Shown one piece after another: positions 1 through 7,947 of a DNA stretch of 15,273 bases. The stretch comes from Burkholderiaceae bacterium (GTDB taxonomy: Bacteria; Pseudomonadota; Gammaproteobacteria; Burkholderiales; Burkholderiaceae): assembly GCA_022701845.1 (NCBI GenBank), contig JAKONS010000122.1:1-15273 (forward strand). Reading direction: 5' to 3'. The position numbers were made by a program, and so were the translations under genes. Below the pieces are notes generated by a model. It saw nothing but the letters and a program-made list of their open reading frames with translations, ran no database searches and had not been told where the DNA came from. Within the stretch, counting starts at the first letter, position 1. The number at the start of each line of letters is the position of its first letter.

Positions 1-260
1 AGCGATGCCTGCGCGCCGGAATCCGGAAAATGCCATTCGCCGGCCTCTGCCACATAAGGCGGCGCGAATTCGTAAAAGGCGCCCTGCATGCCGGAGCCGG
101 TGGAACGAATGAATTTGCTCGGATAGTTTTCGCTGGCCGTCATGCTCAAATGCGATGCGCGGTAATTATTATCCAGGCAAAAATCTGCCGCGAGCGCGTC
201 GCAGACAGCTTCCATATCGGAGGCGAGCAGGGGTTTTCTCGTGTCGGGCACAGCAAGCAT
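1..260 (-). CDS. SHMT-like PLP enzyme (fold type I), N-terminal fragment, partial at left edge
   Basis: An open frame reads leftward from an ATG at 258-260 and leaves the window without a stop, giving about 86 residues. Residues about 40-50 read MTASENYPSKF, and about 15 residues further on comes GAFYEFAPPY. This resembles the ASENY stretch near residue 35-40 of serine hydroxymethyltransferases (GlyA), so a fold-type-I PLP enzyme of the SHMT superfamily is inferred. Function and substrate cannot be told from this fragment, and the catalytic lysine would lie outside the window. The frame stays open upstream to an ATG at 351-353, but the extra 31 residues look non-conserved, and the 260 start places ASEN where GlyA has it. 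Neither start has a strong Shine-Dalgarno. GC is well below that of the neighbouring genes, which suggests transfer. It lies downstream of alr in the same orientation. Confidence 0.5.
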   Translation of the reverse strand, partial: MLAVPDTRKPLLASDMEAVCDALAADFCLDNNYRASHLSMTASENYPSKFIRSTGSGMQGAFYEFAPPYVAEAGEWHFPDSGAQAS

Positions 261-474
261 AAGGTCGGTCGATATTCTCGATAAGGGGTTGAAACGTGCG
301 CCGGCGGTTCCGCTGCACACGGCGGCGGATAATTGCCGCAAAAACACCCTCATGCAATCTGTTCGCCGCGGTTTTACCCACGTTTTCCGCCGAATCAGAA
401 TGTCACAACCAGTTTAGCCAAGCCGCAAATGCCAGTATCCATTATGTCGATATCTACCCGGGCGATTACCTGGG
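261..474. other. Low-GC spacer between alr and the SHMT-like gene
   Basis: This stretch between the alr stop and the partial gene holds no convincing gene. Short frames here have no recognisable domain or ribosome binding site. GC is about 53-62% by hand count, lower than in the rest of the window. The shift in composition begins close to the 3' end of alr. No clear T-tract terminator for alr was found, nor a tRNA or repeat that would mark an integration site. Confidence 0.4.
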
Positions 475-1569
<1,095 letters not shown>

Positions 1570-1738
1570 GGCTTACGCATCTCCAAAACAGGAAGCGGAA
1601 TTCTCGCAGGCGATAACTCACCGGCACCCGGGTCGGTCTTTGGGGCGGGCGGTCACGGGGTGCGTGCTATAACCCGCCTTCCTCCGAAACCCCGAAGAGC
1701 AGACACCCCCACACGCCGGCGCCAGCCCGCCGGCCTGC
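1570..1738. promoter_or_regulatory. Divergent alr/lplT intergenic region with a candidate lplT promoter
   Basis: This gap should hold promoters for both divergent genes. On the plus strand an extended -10 element, TGCTATAAC, lies at 1665-1673 and would give lplT a leader of about 60 bases. A matching -35 hexamer at normal spacing is not evident, so the call rests on the TGn extension and the TATAAC box. For alr only the GGAGA ribosome site (1580-1584, minus) is clear. No operator-like palindrome stands out. Confidence 0.35.
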
Positions 1739-3052
1739 ATGCCATCGATGAAACGCGGTTTCTTCACGATCATGTCGGCGCAGTTCTTCTCGTCGCTGGC
1801 AGACAACGCGCTTTTCGTCGCTGCCGTCGAACTGCTTCGTACTTCCGGCGCCGGTGAATGGCAGCGTGCGGCCCTGGTGCCGATGTTCGCGCTGTTCTAC
1901 GTGGTGCTGGCGCCCTTCGTGGGCGCGTTCGCCGATGCGCGGCCCAAGGGGCGGGTCATGTTCTACAGCAACGCCATCAAGGTGGTGGGCTGTCTGATGA
2001 TGCTGTTCGGCACCCATCCGCTGGCCGCCTACGCCATCGTCGGCCTGGGCGCCGCGGCCTATTCGCCGGCCAAGTACGGCATCCTCACCGAGCTGCTGCC
2101 GGCGTCGCAGCTGGTCAAGGCCAACGGCTGGATCGAGGGACTCACCATCGCCTCGATCATCCTGGGCGTGCTGCTGGGCGGGCAGCTGGTGGGGCCACAT
2201 GTGTCGGGCTACCTGCTCGGCTTCGACCTGCCGTATGTCGATACCGGTGTCGACTCGGCGCCCGAATCGGCCATCCTGGTGCTGATCTTCATCTACATGC
2301 TGGCGGCCTGGTTCAACACCCGCATCCCGCACACCGGCGTGCAGATGCGCCCGCTGCGCAAGGACATGAACCGCAGCATGATGTGCAACGCGCTCGAGCT
2401 GCTGCCCGATTTCTGGACCTGCAATTCGCGCCTGTGGCGCGACCGGCTGGGCCAGATCTCGCTGTCGACCACCACCCTGTTCTGGGGCGTGTCGGGCAAC
2501 CTGCGCTACATCGTCCTGGCCTGGAGCGCCGCGGCGCTGGGCTACGGCACCACCCAGGCCTCGTCGCTGGTGGGGGTGGTCGCCATCGGTACCGCGGTGG
2601 GCGCGGTGGTGGCGTCGATGCGGATGAAGCTCGACATGGCCACCCGGGTCATTCCGCTGGGCATCGCGATGGGCCTGCTGGTGATCCTGATGAACTTCAT
2701 CACCAACGTCTGGGTGGCCGCACCGTTCCTGATCATCCTCGGCGGCATCGGCGGCTTCCTGGTGGTGCCGATGAACGCGCTGCTGCAGCACCGGGGCCAC
2801 AACCTGATGGGCGCCGGCCGGTCGATCGCGGTGCAGAACTTCAACGAGCAGGCCTGCATCCTGGGCCTGGGTGCGTTCTACAGCGTGTCGACCAAGTTCG
2901 GCATGTCGGCGTTCGGTGCGATCACCGCCTTCGGCGTGGTGGTGGCCGGGATGATGTTCGCCATCATGCGCTGGCACCAGCACAACCTGAAGCACTACCC
3001 CGACGAGGTGGAACACTTGCTCCAGATAGCCCGCCACGACGACCACCACTAG
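1739..3052 (+). CDS. lplT: Lysophospholipid transporter LplT (MFS)
   Basis: LplT is an inner-membrane major-facilitator flippase that brings lysophospholipids, chiefly lyso-PE, to the inner leaflet, where the acyltransferase Aas re-acylates them. The 437-residue product has the family N-terminus (FFTIMSAQFFSSLADNALF, about residues 8-26) and the loop after TM2 with GAFADARPKGRVM. About twelve hydrophobic segments follow, including the long ones in the region VGVVAIGTAVGAVVASM. No Aas acyltransferase domain is fused to it and no aas gene is in the window, so its partner must be elsewhere. The ATG at 1739 is followed by a second in-frame ATG at 1748, and neither has a strong Shine-Dalgarno. It is monocistronic here, convergent with the gene at 3197-3580 across a palindromic spacer. 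Confidence 0.92.
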   Translation: MPSMKRGFFTIMSAQFFSSLADNALFVAAVELLRTSGAGEWQRAALVPMFALFYVVLAPFVGAFADARPKGRVMFYSNAIKVVGCLMMLFGTHPLAAYAIVGLGAAAYSPAKYGILTELLPASQLVKANGWIEGLTIASIILGVLLGGQLVGPHVSGYLLGFDLPYVDTGVDSAPESAILVLIFIYMLAAWFNTRIPHTGVQMRPLRKDMNRSMMCNALELLPDFWTCNSRLWRDRLGQISLSTTTLFWGVSGNLRYIVLAWSAAALGYGTTQASSLVGVVAIGTAVGAVVASMRMKLDMATRVIPLGIAMGLLVILMNFITNVWVAAPFLIILGGIGGFLVVPMNALLQHRGHNLMGAGRSIAVQNFNEQACILGLGAFYSVSTKFGMSAFGAITAFGVVVAGMMFAIMRWHQHNLKHYPDEVEHLLQIARHDDHH

Positions 3053-3058
3053 GGGTGG

Positions 3059-3165
3059 GCTGCGCCACGGATCGGGGTGATCTGCGGCGTTGCGTGGCTT
3101 GCCGATAGCGGTGCTATTCGGCTGCGCCACGCGCCTTGCATATCACCCCGCTGCGTGGCGCCTGC
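3059..3165. repeat. Long imperfect palindrome between convergent genes
   Basis: Nested arms fold around the centre at 3110-3112. They are CCGATAGC (3102-3109) with GCTATTCGG (3113-3121, one bulged base); GGCG..GCGTGGC (about 3087-3098) with GCCACGCGCC (about 3126-3135); GGGGTGATCTGC (3074-3085) with GCATATCACCCC (3138-3149), 11 of 12 paired; and GCGCCACG (3062-3069) with CGTGGCGC (3154-3161), perfect. It contains no gene. It sits exactly between the 3' ends of lplT and the small secreted-protein gene, the typical site for a dispersed REP- or MITE-like element or a bidirectional terminator. There is no long T-tract. Confidence 0.65.
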
Positions 3166-3196
3166 ACGCTGCTGAGGGGGCAGGACCTAGCGCTTT

Positions 3197-3580
3197 TCAG
3201 AACCTGAAATCTATACGGACGGGGGTGGACCCTACCGTGACTTCGCGGGTTCTGGTGGTGTCGGCGCTGCTGGCTTCGATCTTGTAGCGGCCCTTCGCCA
3301 GAGTCACCAGGCAGATGGGGCCGTCGGCTTTCCAGTCGAGGATCGATTTTCCCTGGGCATCGCTGATGCGTACCTGCACGTTGGCCAGGTAGTCGCCGTC
3401 GGGGCGGGCGAACAGCAGCGACAGGGGATGGGTCTTCATCTCCTCGCGCATGCGGGTCGATTCGTCGGAACCGATGCCGCCGCAGGTGAAGGCGGGTGTC
3501 TGCGCCTGGGCCAGGCCGGCCAGGCAGCACAGGGCGGCGGCGGGCAGGAGGCGGTGGAGGCGGTCGAAAGAGGGGCGCAT
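3197..3580 (-). CDS. Small exported protein with a carboxypeptidase regulatory-like (Ig-fold) segment
   Basis: This 127-residue product has a clear signal peptide: a basic start, the hydrophobic stretch LLPAAALCCLAGLAQAQ, and a likely cleavage after AQA near residue 26. The mature part resembles carboxypeptidase regulatory-like or transthyretin-like beta-sandwich domains: YLANVQVRISDAQGKSIL, then GPICLVTLAKGRYKIEA, then TREVTVGSTPVRIDFRF. The only two cysteines in the mature part, in FTCGG and PICLV, could form a disulfide. It is probably a small periplasmic or envelope protein, but its role is unknown. The start is fixed by AGGAGA at 3586-3591 (minus strand), seven bases or so from the ATG, and this region folds into a hairpin (separate entry). 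It is the last gene of the minus-strand series after the proQ-like gene. Confidence 0.75.
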   Translation of the reverse strand: MRPSFDRLHRLLPAAALCCLAGLAQAQTPAFTCGGIGSDESTRMREEMKTHPLSLLFARPDGDYLANVQVRISDAQGKSILDWKADGPICLVTLAKGRYKIEASSADTTRTREVTVGSTPVRIDFRF

Positions 3581-3609
3581 GCGGGTCTCCTGGAAACGGG
3601 GACCCGCAT
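3579..3609 (-). promoter_or_regulatory. Hairpin over the start codon and ribosome site of the small exported-protein gene
   Basis: ATGCGGGTC (3579-3587) and GACCCGCAT (3601-3609) form a perfect 9-bp inverted repeat with a 13-base spacer. In the minus-strand transcript the 3' arm ends inside the start codon (its A and U are paired), and the AGGAGA ribosome site lies across the loop and the 3' arm. Such a structure would limit initiation. No ligand-binding domain is evident, so it is a candidate translational control hairpin, not a riboswitch. Confidence 0.5.
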
Positions 3610-3618
3610 TGTCGGAAG

Positions 3619-3637
3619 GCGCCGATGGTGCCGGCGC
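3619..3637 (-). terminator. Possible weak terminator after the proQ-like gene
   Basis: GCGCCG (3619-3624) pairs with CGGCGC (3632-3637) across a seven-base loop, 23 bases downstream of the ProQ-like stop. The minus strand continues with CTTCC, not a run of T, so termination would be weak or Rho-assisted. It may only stabilise the transcript end. Confidence 0.25.
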
Positions 3638-3659
3638 TCCCGCATGTAACCGCGACGGG

Positions 3660-4610
3660 TCAGTCGGCGGTGGCCGGGTCGGACGGCGCCGCGGCCGTTT
3701 CGTCTTTTTCTGCTTTTTCTTCGTCGGCGTCAGTGTCGGTGACTTCGGCGGAAGCGGCAGCGGCCGCTGCTGCAGCAGCGGCAGCCGTGCTCGCGGCCAG
3801 GGCGCGCCGGCGCCGGGCGGCTTCGAGCACTTGGCCGGTCTGGCGCGGGTCGAGGCCGTACATGTCGGCGAAGGCCTCGATGCTGGCGGTGCCGGCCTCG
3901 AAGGCGCGCAGCAGCGCTTCGTCCTTGGCGGCGCGCGCCGAGGCTTCGGACAGGGCTTCGTCGAGCAGTGCGCCGGCGGCCTCGTCGCGGGTGCGCACTT
4001 TTTCGGCGTAGGTGTCGCGGTCGAGGCCGGAGGCTTCGAAGGCGCGCACGATGCGCTGCCGGGTTTCGTCGCGCAGCGCGGTCTTGCCGGCTTCGGGCGT
4101 GCGGTTGGCGCGGCGGCGCCAGAGTTCGATCAGCGCCTGGTACACATGCTCGGCCGCCAGCGCCTCCACCGGCTGGCCGGCGAGGTCGTGGCGCGGCCGG
4201 GCCGCGGCGATGCCCTGCAGGTAGCGGGTGGAGCGGGTGTGCTGGCCGAGGGCTTCCTTGAGCGCATCGGCGGCGAAGGCGTCCGGGTGCGCCTCGCGCA
4301 GATCCTGGAAGATGCCGCGCTTGAGCGGCAGGAACTCGGCGCCGAACAGGCGCGGATAGAGCGCGGCGAGTTGCTCCAGCGCCGGGTGCACCGTGCGCGG
4401 GGAGCGCTGCGCATCGGCTGCCGGCGCCTGCCGGGCACCGCCGGCGGCAGGGCCCTTGCCGCCCCGGCCGCGTCGGCCGCTTCTCGATTTGCCGGGCGTG
4501 CCGGGTGCGCCGGACGCCGCATCGGCGGCCGGCTCGCCGGCATCGGTTGCCGGGGTGGCCGCGGTGGCCTCGGCCGCGAGGGAGTCCAGGGAATTTTCGG
4601 TTGCGTTCAC
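3660..4610 (-). CDS. ProQ/FinO-family RNA chaperone
   Basis: This is a cytoplasmic RNA-binding protein of the ProQ/FinO family, which binds structured 3' ends and pairs small RNAs with targets. The FinO domain occupies about residues 73-170, recognised by HPALEQLAALYPRLFG, LPLKRGIFQDL, LGQHTRSTRYL and the basic WRRRANR. It is flanked by a basic, low-complexity N-terminus (KSRSGRRGRGGKG, about 41-53) and a long C-terminal extension. That extension is helical to about residue 270, then an 11-alanine run (276-286), then an acidic tail. At 316 residues it is longer than E. coli ProQ (232). It lacks an obvious ProQ C-terminal Tudor-like domain. The start is GTG at 4608-4610 without a strong Shine-Dalgarno, so the N-terminus is uncertain. 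It follows glcF by 59 bases and may share its transcript, though no functional link is known. Confidence 0.88.
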   Translation of the reverse strand: MNATENSLDSLAAEATAATPATDAGEPAADAASGAPGTPGKSRSGRRGRGGKGPAAGGARQAPAADAQRSPRTVHPALEQLAALYPRLFGAEFLPLKRGIFQDLREAHPDAFAADALKEALGQHTRSTRYLQGIAAARPRHDLAGQPVEALAAEHVYQALIELWRRRANRTPEAGKTALRDETRQRIVRAFEASGLDRDTYAEKVRTRDEAAGALLDEALSEASARAAKDEALLRAFEAGTASIEAFADMYGLDPRQTGQVLEAARRRRALAASTAAAAAAAAAAASAEVTDTDADEEKAEKDETAAAPSDPATAD

Positions 4611-4669
4611 GTCGTCGTCATATCGGGAGCGAACCGGCGATCATGCCAGCCCTTGCGCGGGCACGGCTT

Positions 4670-5917
4670 TCAGCGAGGTGAAACCGCCGGCAACAGCGCC
4701 GCGTCGAGCGCCTCGACCCAGTGGCGCACCGGCAGATCGGTGCCGCTTTGCAGATGGGTGATGCAGCCGATGTTGGCTGACAGGATCGCAGCCGGCTGCA
4801 GGCGGCCCAGGTGGTGCAGCTTGCGGTCGCGCAGGGGCTGGGCGAGTGCCGGCTGCAACACCGAATAGGTGCCGGCCGAGCCGCAGCACAGATGCGATTC
4901 CTCGGGCGCCAGCTGCAGGTCGAAACCCAGCGAGCGCAGCGCGGTCTCGACGCCGCCGCGCAGTTTCTGGCCGTGCTGCAGCGTGCAGGGCGGGTGGTAG
5001 GCCAGCACCTGGCCGGCCGGCGGCGGCGCGATGCGGTCGCGCAGCGCCGGCAGCAGGTCGGGCAGCAGTTCGCCCAGGTCGCGGGCGGCGGCCGACACCC
5101 GGGCGGCCTTGGCGGCATAGGCCGGGTCGTCGCGCAGCAGGTGGCCGTAGTCCTTCACGGTGACGCCGCAGCCGGAGGCGTTGACGACCAGCGCTTCGGC
5201 CTCGCCGCTGTCGAGCAGCGGCCACCAGGCGTCGATCGCCGCGCGCATCTGCGCCAGGCCGCCGTCCTGGTCGTTGAGGTGGAATTTCACCGCGCCGCAG
5301 CAGCCCGCCGAGGGCGCGACCACGGTCTCGATGCCGCAGGCGTCGAGCACCCGCGCGGTGGCCGCGTTGATGTTGGGCGCCATCGCCGGCTGCACGCAGC
5401 CGGCCAGCAGCAGCATGCGGCGTGCATGCCGTGTGCGCGGCCAGGCACCGGCCGGGCGGGCCTCGGGCACCTTGGCGCGCAGGCTGCCGGGCAGCAGGCC
5501 GCGCACCGACTGGCCGAGCTTCATCGCCGGGCCGAACGCGGGCGAGGTCAGGCCTTCCTTGAGCGCCCAGCGCACCGCGCGCTGCGGCACGCTGCGCGGC
5601 ACCTTGCGCTCGACGATGCGGCGGCCGATGTCGACCAGGTGGCCGTACTGCACGCCGCTCGGGCAGGTGGTCTCGCAGTTGCGGCAGGTCAGGCAGCGGT
5701 CGAGGTGGGTGCGGGTCTTCTCGGTGGGCGTCTCGCCTTCGAGCACCTGCTTGATCAGGTAGATGCGGCCGCGCGGTCCGTCGAGTTCGTCGCCCAGCAG
5801 CTGGTAAGTGGGGCAGGTGGCGGTGCAGAAGCCGCAGTGCACGCATTTGCGCAGGATCGCTTCGGCCTCGCGGCCGTCGGCGGTGTCGCGGAATTCGGGT
5901 GCGAGCTGGGTTTGCAT
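4670..5917 (-). CDS. glcF: Glycolate oxidase iron-sulfur subunit GlcF
   Basis: GlcF is the electron-transfer subunit of glycolate oxidase (GlcDEF), which oxidises glycolate to glyoxylate at the membrane. Two ferredoxin-type 4Fe-4S motifs are present: C25-C28-C31-C35 (CVHCGFCTATCP) and C75-C78-C81-C85 (CLTCRNCETTCP). Two cysteine-rich CCG domains follow, marked by SAGCCGAVKFH and LCCGSAGTYSV. At 415 residues it is full length. The ATG lies 9 bases after the stop of the DUF1275 gene with no clear Shine-Dalgarno, which suggests translational coupling. glcE is in the same cluster but separated by the DUF1275 gene. A lactate or glycerol-3-phosphate type Fe-S subunit is the alternative, but the GlcE neighbour favours GlcF. 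Confidence 0.93.
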   Translation of the reverse strand: MQTQLAPEFRDTADGREAEAILRKCVHCGFCTATCPTYQLLGDELDGPRGRIYLIKQVLEGETPTEKTRTHLDRCLTCRNCETTCPSGVQYGHLVDIGRRIVERKVPRSVPQRAVRWALKEGLTSPAFGPAMKLGQSVRGLLPGSLRAKVPEARPAGAWPRTRHARRMLLLAGCVQPAMAPNINAATARVLDACGIETVVAPSAGCCGAVKFHLNDQDGGLAQMRAAIDAWWPLLDSGEAEALVVNASGCGVTVKDYGHLLRDDPAYAAKAARVSAAARDLGELLPDLLPALRDRIAPPPAGQVLAYHPPCTLQHGQKLRGGVETALRSLGFDLQLAPEESHLCCGSAGTYSVLQPALAQPLRDRKLHHLGRLQPAAILSANIGCITHLQSGTDLPVRHWVEALDAALLPAVSPR

Positions 5918-5926
5918 GCGGTGCGA

Positions 5927-6730
5927 TCAGGGTTGGCGGTTGTGGCGGCGCAGCACCGCGTTCACCACGCTGTGCAGCACGGTGTGCAGATGGGTCTGCT
6001 GGCGCAGGTCGCGCAGCACCGGCGGCAACGCCAGCGCCAGCAGCAGCGCGGCCAGCGGCACGATCCAGAGGAAGCCGACGTAGTTGAAGCCGGCCGCGCC
6101 GAACAGCCCGCCGCCGATGAAGGCCGCCAGCAGGCCGCCGGTCAGGCGGATGCGGCCGCGGTCGGCCAGCACCCGCGAGGTCGTCGGCAGGCTCTGGCGG
6201 TTGCGGTAGAGGAGCTTGCCGAATTCGATGCCCAGGTCGGTGACATTGCCGGTCATGTGGGTGCTGCGCACCCGGCCGCCGGAGGCCAGGGTGCCGAGCG
6301 CGTTCTGCAGGCCCATGATGAACGCCAGCAGCAGCACCGTGGGCGGCACCGCGAAGGGCGTGTGCCAGTTGAGGGTGATGGCGCCCATCAGGCCGAAGGG
6401 CAGCAGCAGGGCGGCCTCCAGCAGCAGCGGCAGCGCGTAGGCGCTGCGCAGCCGGTGCTGGCGCGCCCAGCCCACCAGCATCGCGGTGGCGGCGGCGCCG
6501 CACAGGAACGACAGCAGCGCGCCTAGCGCGCTCAGCAGCAGCGTGCCGTGGCCCAGCACCAGGCTGTCGGCCACCTGCGAGGCGAAGCCGGTCATGTGCG
6601 AGGTGTACATGCCCACCACCAGGACGCCGCCGGCGTTCACCGCGCCCGCGTTGAACGCCAGCACCACCCCGAGCCAGCGGGTGGTCGAGGCGCTGCGGTG
6701 GCGGTCGGCGATGTGCAGCAGGCGTTGCAT
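5927..6730 (-). CDS. DUF1275 (YoaK-type) integral membrane protein
   Basis: This 267-residue polytopic membrane protein belongs to the DUF1275/YoaK family, whose function is unknown. It has about six hydrophobic segments. The family signature occurs twice: NAGGVLVVGMYTSHMTGF (about residues 32-49) and, in the second half, GLQNALGTLASGG followed by STHMTGNVTDLG. This indicates an internal duplication. It lies between glcE (18 bases upstream, same reading frame, separated by one TGA) and glcF (9 bases downstream). That placement suggests co-expression with glycolate oxidase, perhaps for transport or membrane anchoring, which is inference only. No Shine-Dalgarno precedes the ATG; the minus strand reads T6 then CCTCC there. 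Initiation probably depends on coupling to glcE. Confidence 0.88.
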   Translation of the reverse strand: MQRLLHIADRHRSASTTRWLGVVLAFNAGAVNAGGVLVVGMYTSHMTGFASQVADSLVLGHGTLLLSALGALLSFLCGAAATAMLVGWARQHRLRSAYALPLLLEAALLLPFGLMGAITLNWHTPFAVPPTVLLLAFIMGLQNALGTLASGGRVRSTHMTGNVTDLGIEFGKLLYRNRQSLPTTSRVLADRGRIRLTGGLLAAFIGGGLFGAAGFNYVGFLWIVPLAALLLALALPPVLRDLRQQTHLHTVLHSVVNAVLRRHNRQP

Positions 6731-6748
6731 CGGAGGAAAAAACGCGGC

Positions 6749-7873
6749 TCAGCCGGCGCGGTACATGCGGCCGCGGTTGAAGACGCCGGCCGGGTCGAAG
6801 CTCTGCATCAGGCCCGCGTGGATGCGCGCCACCGCGGCCGACAACGGGGCGAAGCGCTCGCCGGCCTCGGGATCGGCGCAGCGAAAGCGCACCGCATGTC
6901 CGCCGGCGGCCAGCGCTTCGGCGCGCAGGCCGGCGGCGGCCCGGGTGTCGTGCGCATCCACCTGGTACCAGCGCTGCCCGCCGTGCCATTCGACCAGCGG
7001 CCCGACGGCGCCGGCCAGCCCGGTGCCCAGCACCGGGGCGGTCTGCGGCACCGACAGGCGCCACAGGTCGCTGCCGGCCGGCAGCTCGGCGAACCAGGGC
7101 AGGCGCTGGTCGCGGCAGGCCGTCCAGTCGGCCGCGGCAACGGCATCGGGCACCGCCTCGCCGCCCAGCCGCGCGCAGGCCGACCGCACCGCCGCCACCG
7201 CGCCGCGCAGGCGCAGCCGCAGCACGCCGGATGCGGCATCGTGCGGATCCTCCAGCGCCCAGCGGCTGGCATTGAGCGGCAGCGGCTGGCCGCCCCAGCC
7301 GTGCAGCAGCTCCAGCGCCTCGTCCTGGCCGCAGGCGAAGCGCAGCGTGGCCTCGGCCGGCGCCACCGGCAGCACCTTCAGGCTGACCCGGGTGATGGCG
7401 CCGAGGGTGCCAAGCGAGCCGGCCAGCAGCCGCGACACGTCGTAGCCGGCGACGTTCTTCATCACCTGGCCGCCGAAGTCGAGCAGCTCGCCGCGGCCGT
7501 TGAGCAGCTGCGCGCCCAGCACGAAATCGCGCACCGCGCCAGCGCTGGCCCGGGCCGGGCCGCACAGGCCGGCGGCGACCATGCCGCCCACCGTGGCGCC
7601 GGGGCCGAAATGCGGCGGCTCGAACGGCAGGCACTGGCCGCGTTCGGCCAGCGCGGCTTCCAGTTCGGCCAGCGGCGTGCCGGCCCAGGCGGTCACCACC
7701 AGTTCGCTGGGCTCGTAATCGACGATGCCCGACAGCACCCGCATGTCGAGCACATCGCCCGCCACCGGGTGGCCGTAGAACGCCTTGGTGCCGCCGCCGC
7801 CGATGCGCAGGGTGCGGGCATCGGCCGCGGCAGCGCGGACGCGGTCGGCCAGGGGGCTCAGGGCGGTGGACAT
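6749..7873 (-). CDS. glcE: Glycolate oxidase FAD-binding subunit GlcE
   Basis: GlcE is the second flavin-type subunit of glycolate oxidase. The FAD-binding PCMH-type domain spans about residues 15-170. It includes LRIGGGGTKAFYG (about 22-34), the GPGATVGGMVAAGLCGPAR loop (about 90-108) and GGQVMKNVAGYDVSRLLAG (about 134-152), all typical of GlcE. The C-terminal end SFDPAGVFNRGRMY matches the family. Its 374 residues fit GlcE and are well short of GlcD (about 480-500), so it is not GlcD. The start ATG has only a weak ribosome site. The usual upstream partner glcD is absent; an SMP-30-type gene lies 74 bases upstream in the same direction. glcD could be elsewhere in the genome. Confidence 0.92.
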   Translation of the reverse strand: MSTALSPLADRVRAAAADARTLRIGGGGTKAFYGHPVAGDVLDMRVLSGIVDYEPSELVVTAWAGTPLAELEAALAERGQCLPFEPPHFGPGATVGGMVAAGLCGPARASAGAVRDFVLGAQLLNGRGELLDFGGQVMKNVAGYDVSRLLAGSLGTLGAITRVSLKVLPVAPAEATLRFACGQDEALELLHGWGGQPLPLNASRWALEDPHDAASGVLRLRLRGAVAAVRSACARLGGEAVPDAVAAADWTACRDQRLPWFAELPAGSDLWRLSVPQTAPVLGTGLAGAVGPLVEWHGGQRWYQVDAHDTRAAAGLRAEALAAGGHAVRFRCADPEAGERFAPLSAAVARIHAGLMQSFDPAGVFNRGRMYRAG

Positions 7874-7947
7874 CCGACGATGGTAAGGCGCCGCCCGCCC
7901 GGGGAACAGCTGAAATTAATGCGCCCTGCGGGCCGCAAAAACTTCAA

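Noticed and set aside
30..381. Small plus- and minus-strand frames overlapping the SHMT-like gene
   Set aside because: Their Arg-rich translations have no ribosome site or domain and are shadows of the minus-strand frame with the ASENY motif.
1667..3130. Long open frame antisense to lplT (487 codons)
   Set aside because: High-GC codon bias keeps antisense frames open. The translation is His/Gln/Arg-rich without any domain, whereas the plus strand encodes a clear LplT.
4641..7634. 997-codon minus frame across glcF, DUF1275 and glcE
   Set aside because: It is a shadow in another frame of three recognised genes; its Arg/Ala/Gly-rich translation matches no protein family.
7926..7941. Terminator after the lactonase gene
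   Set aside because: A short palindrome TGCGG-G-CCGCA is next to five A, but on the minus strand the T run comes before the stem, not after it.
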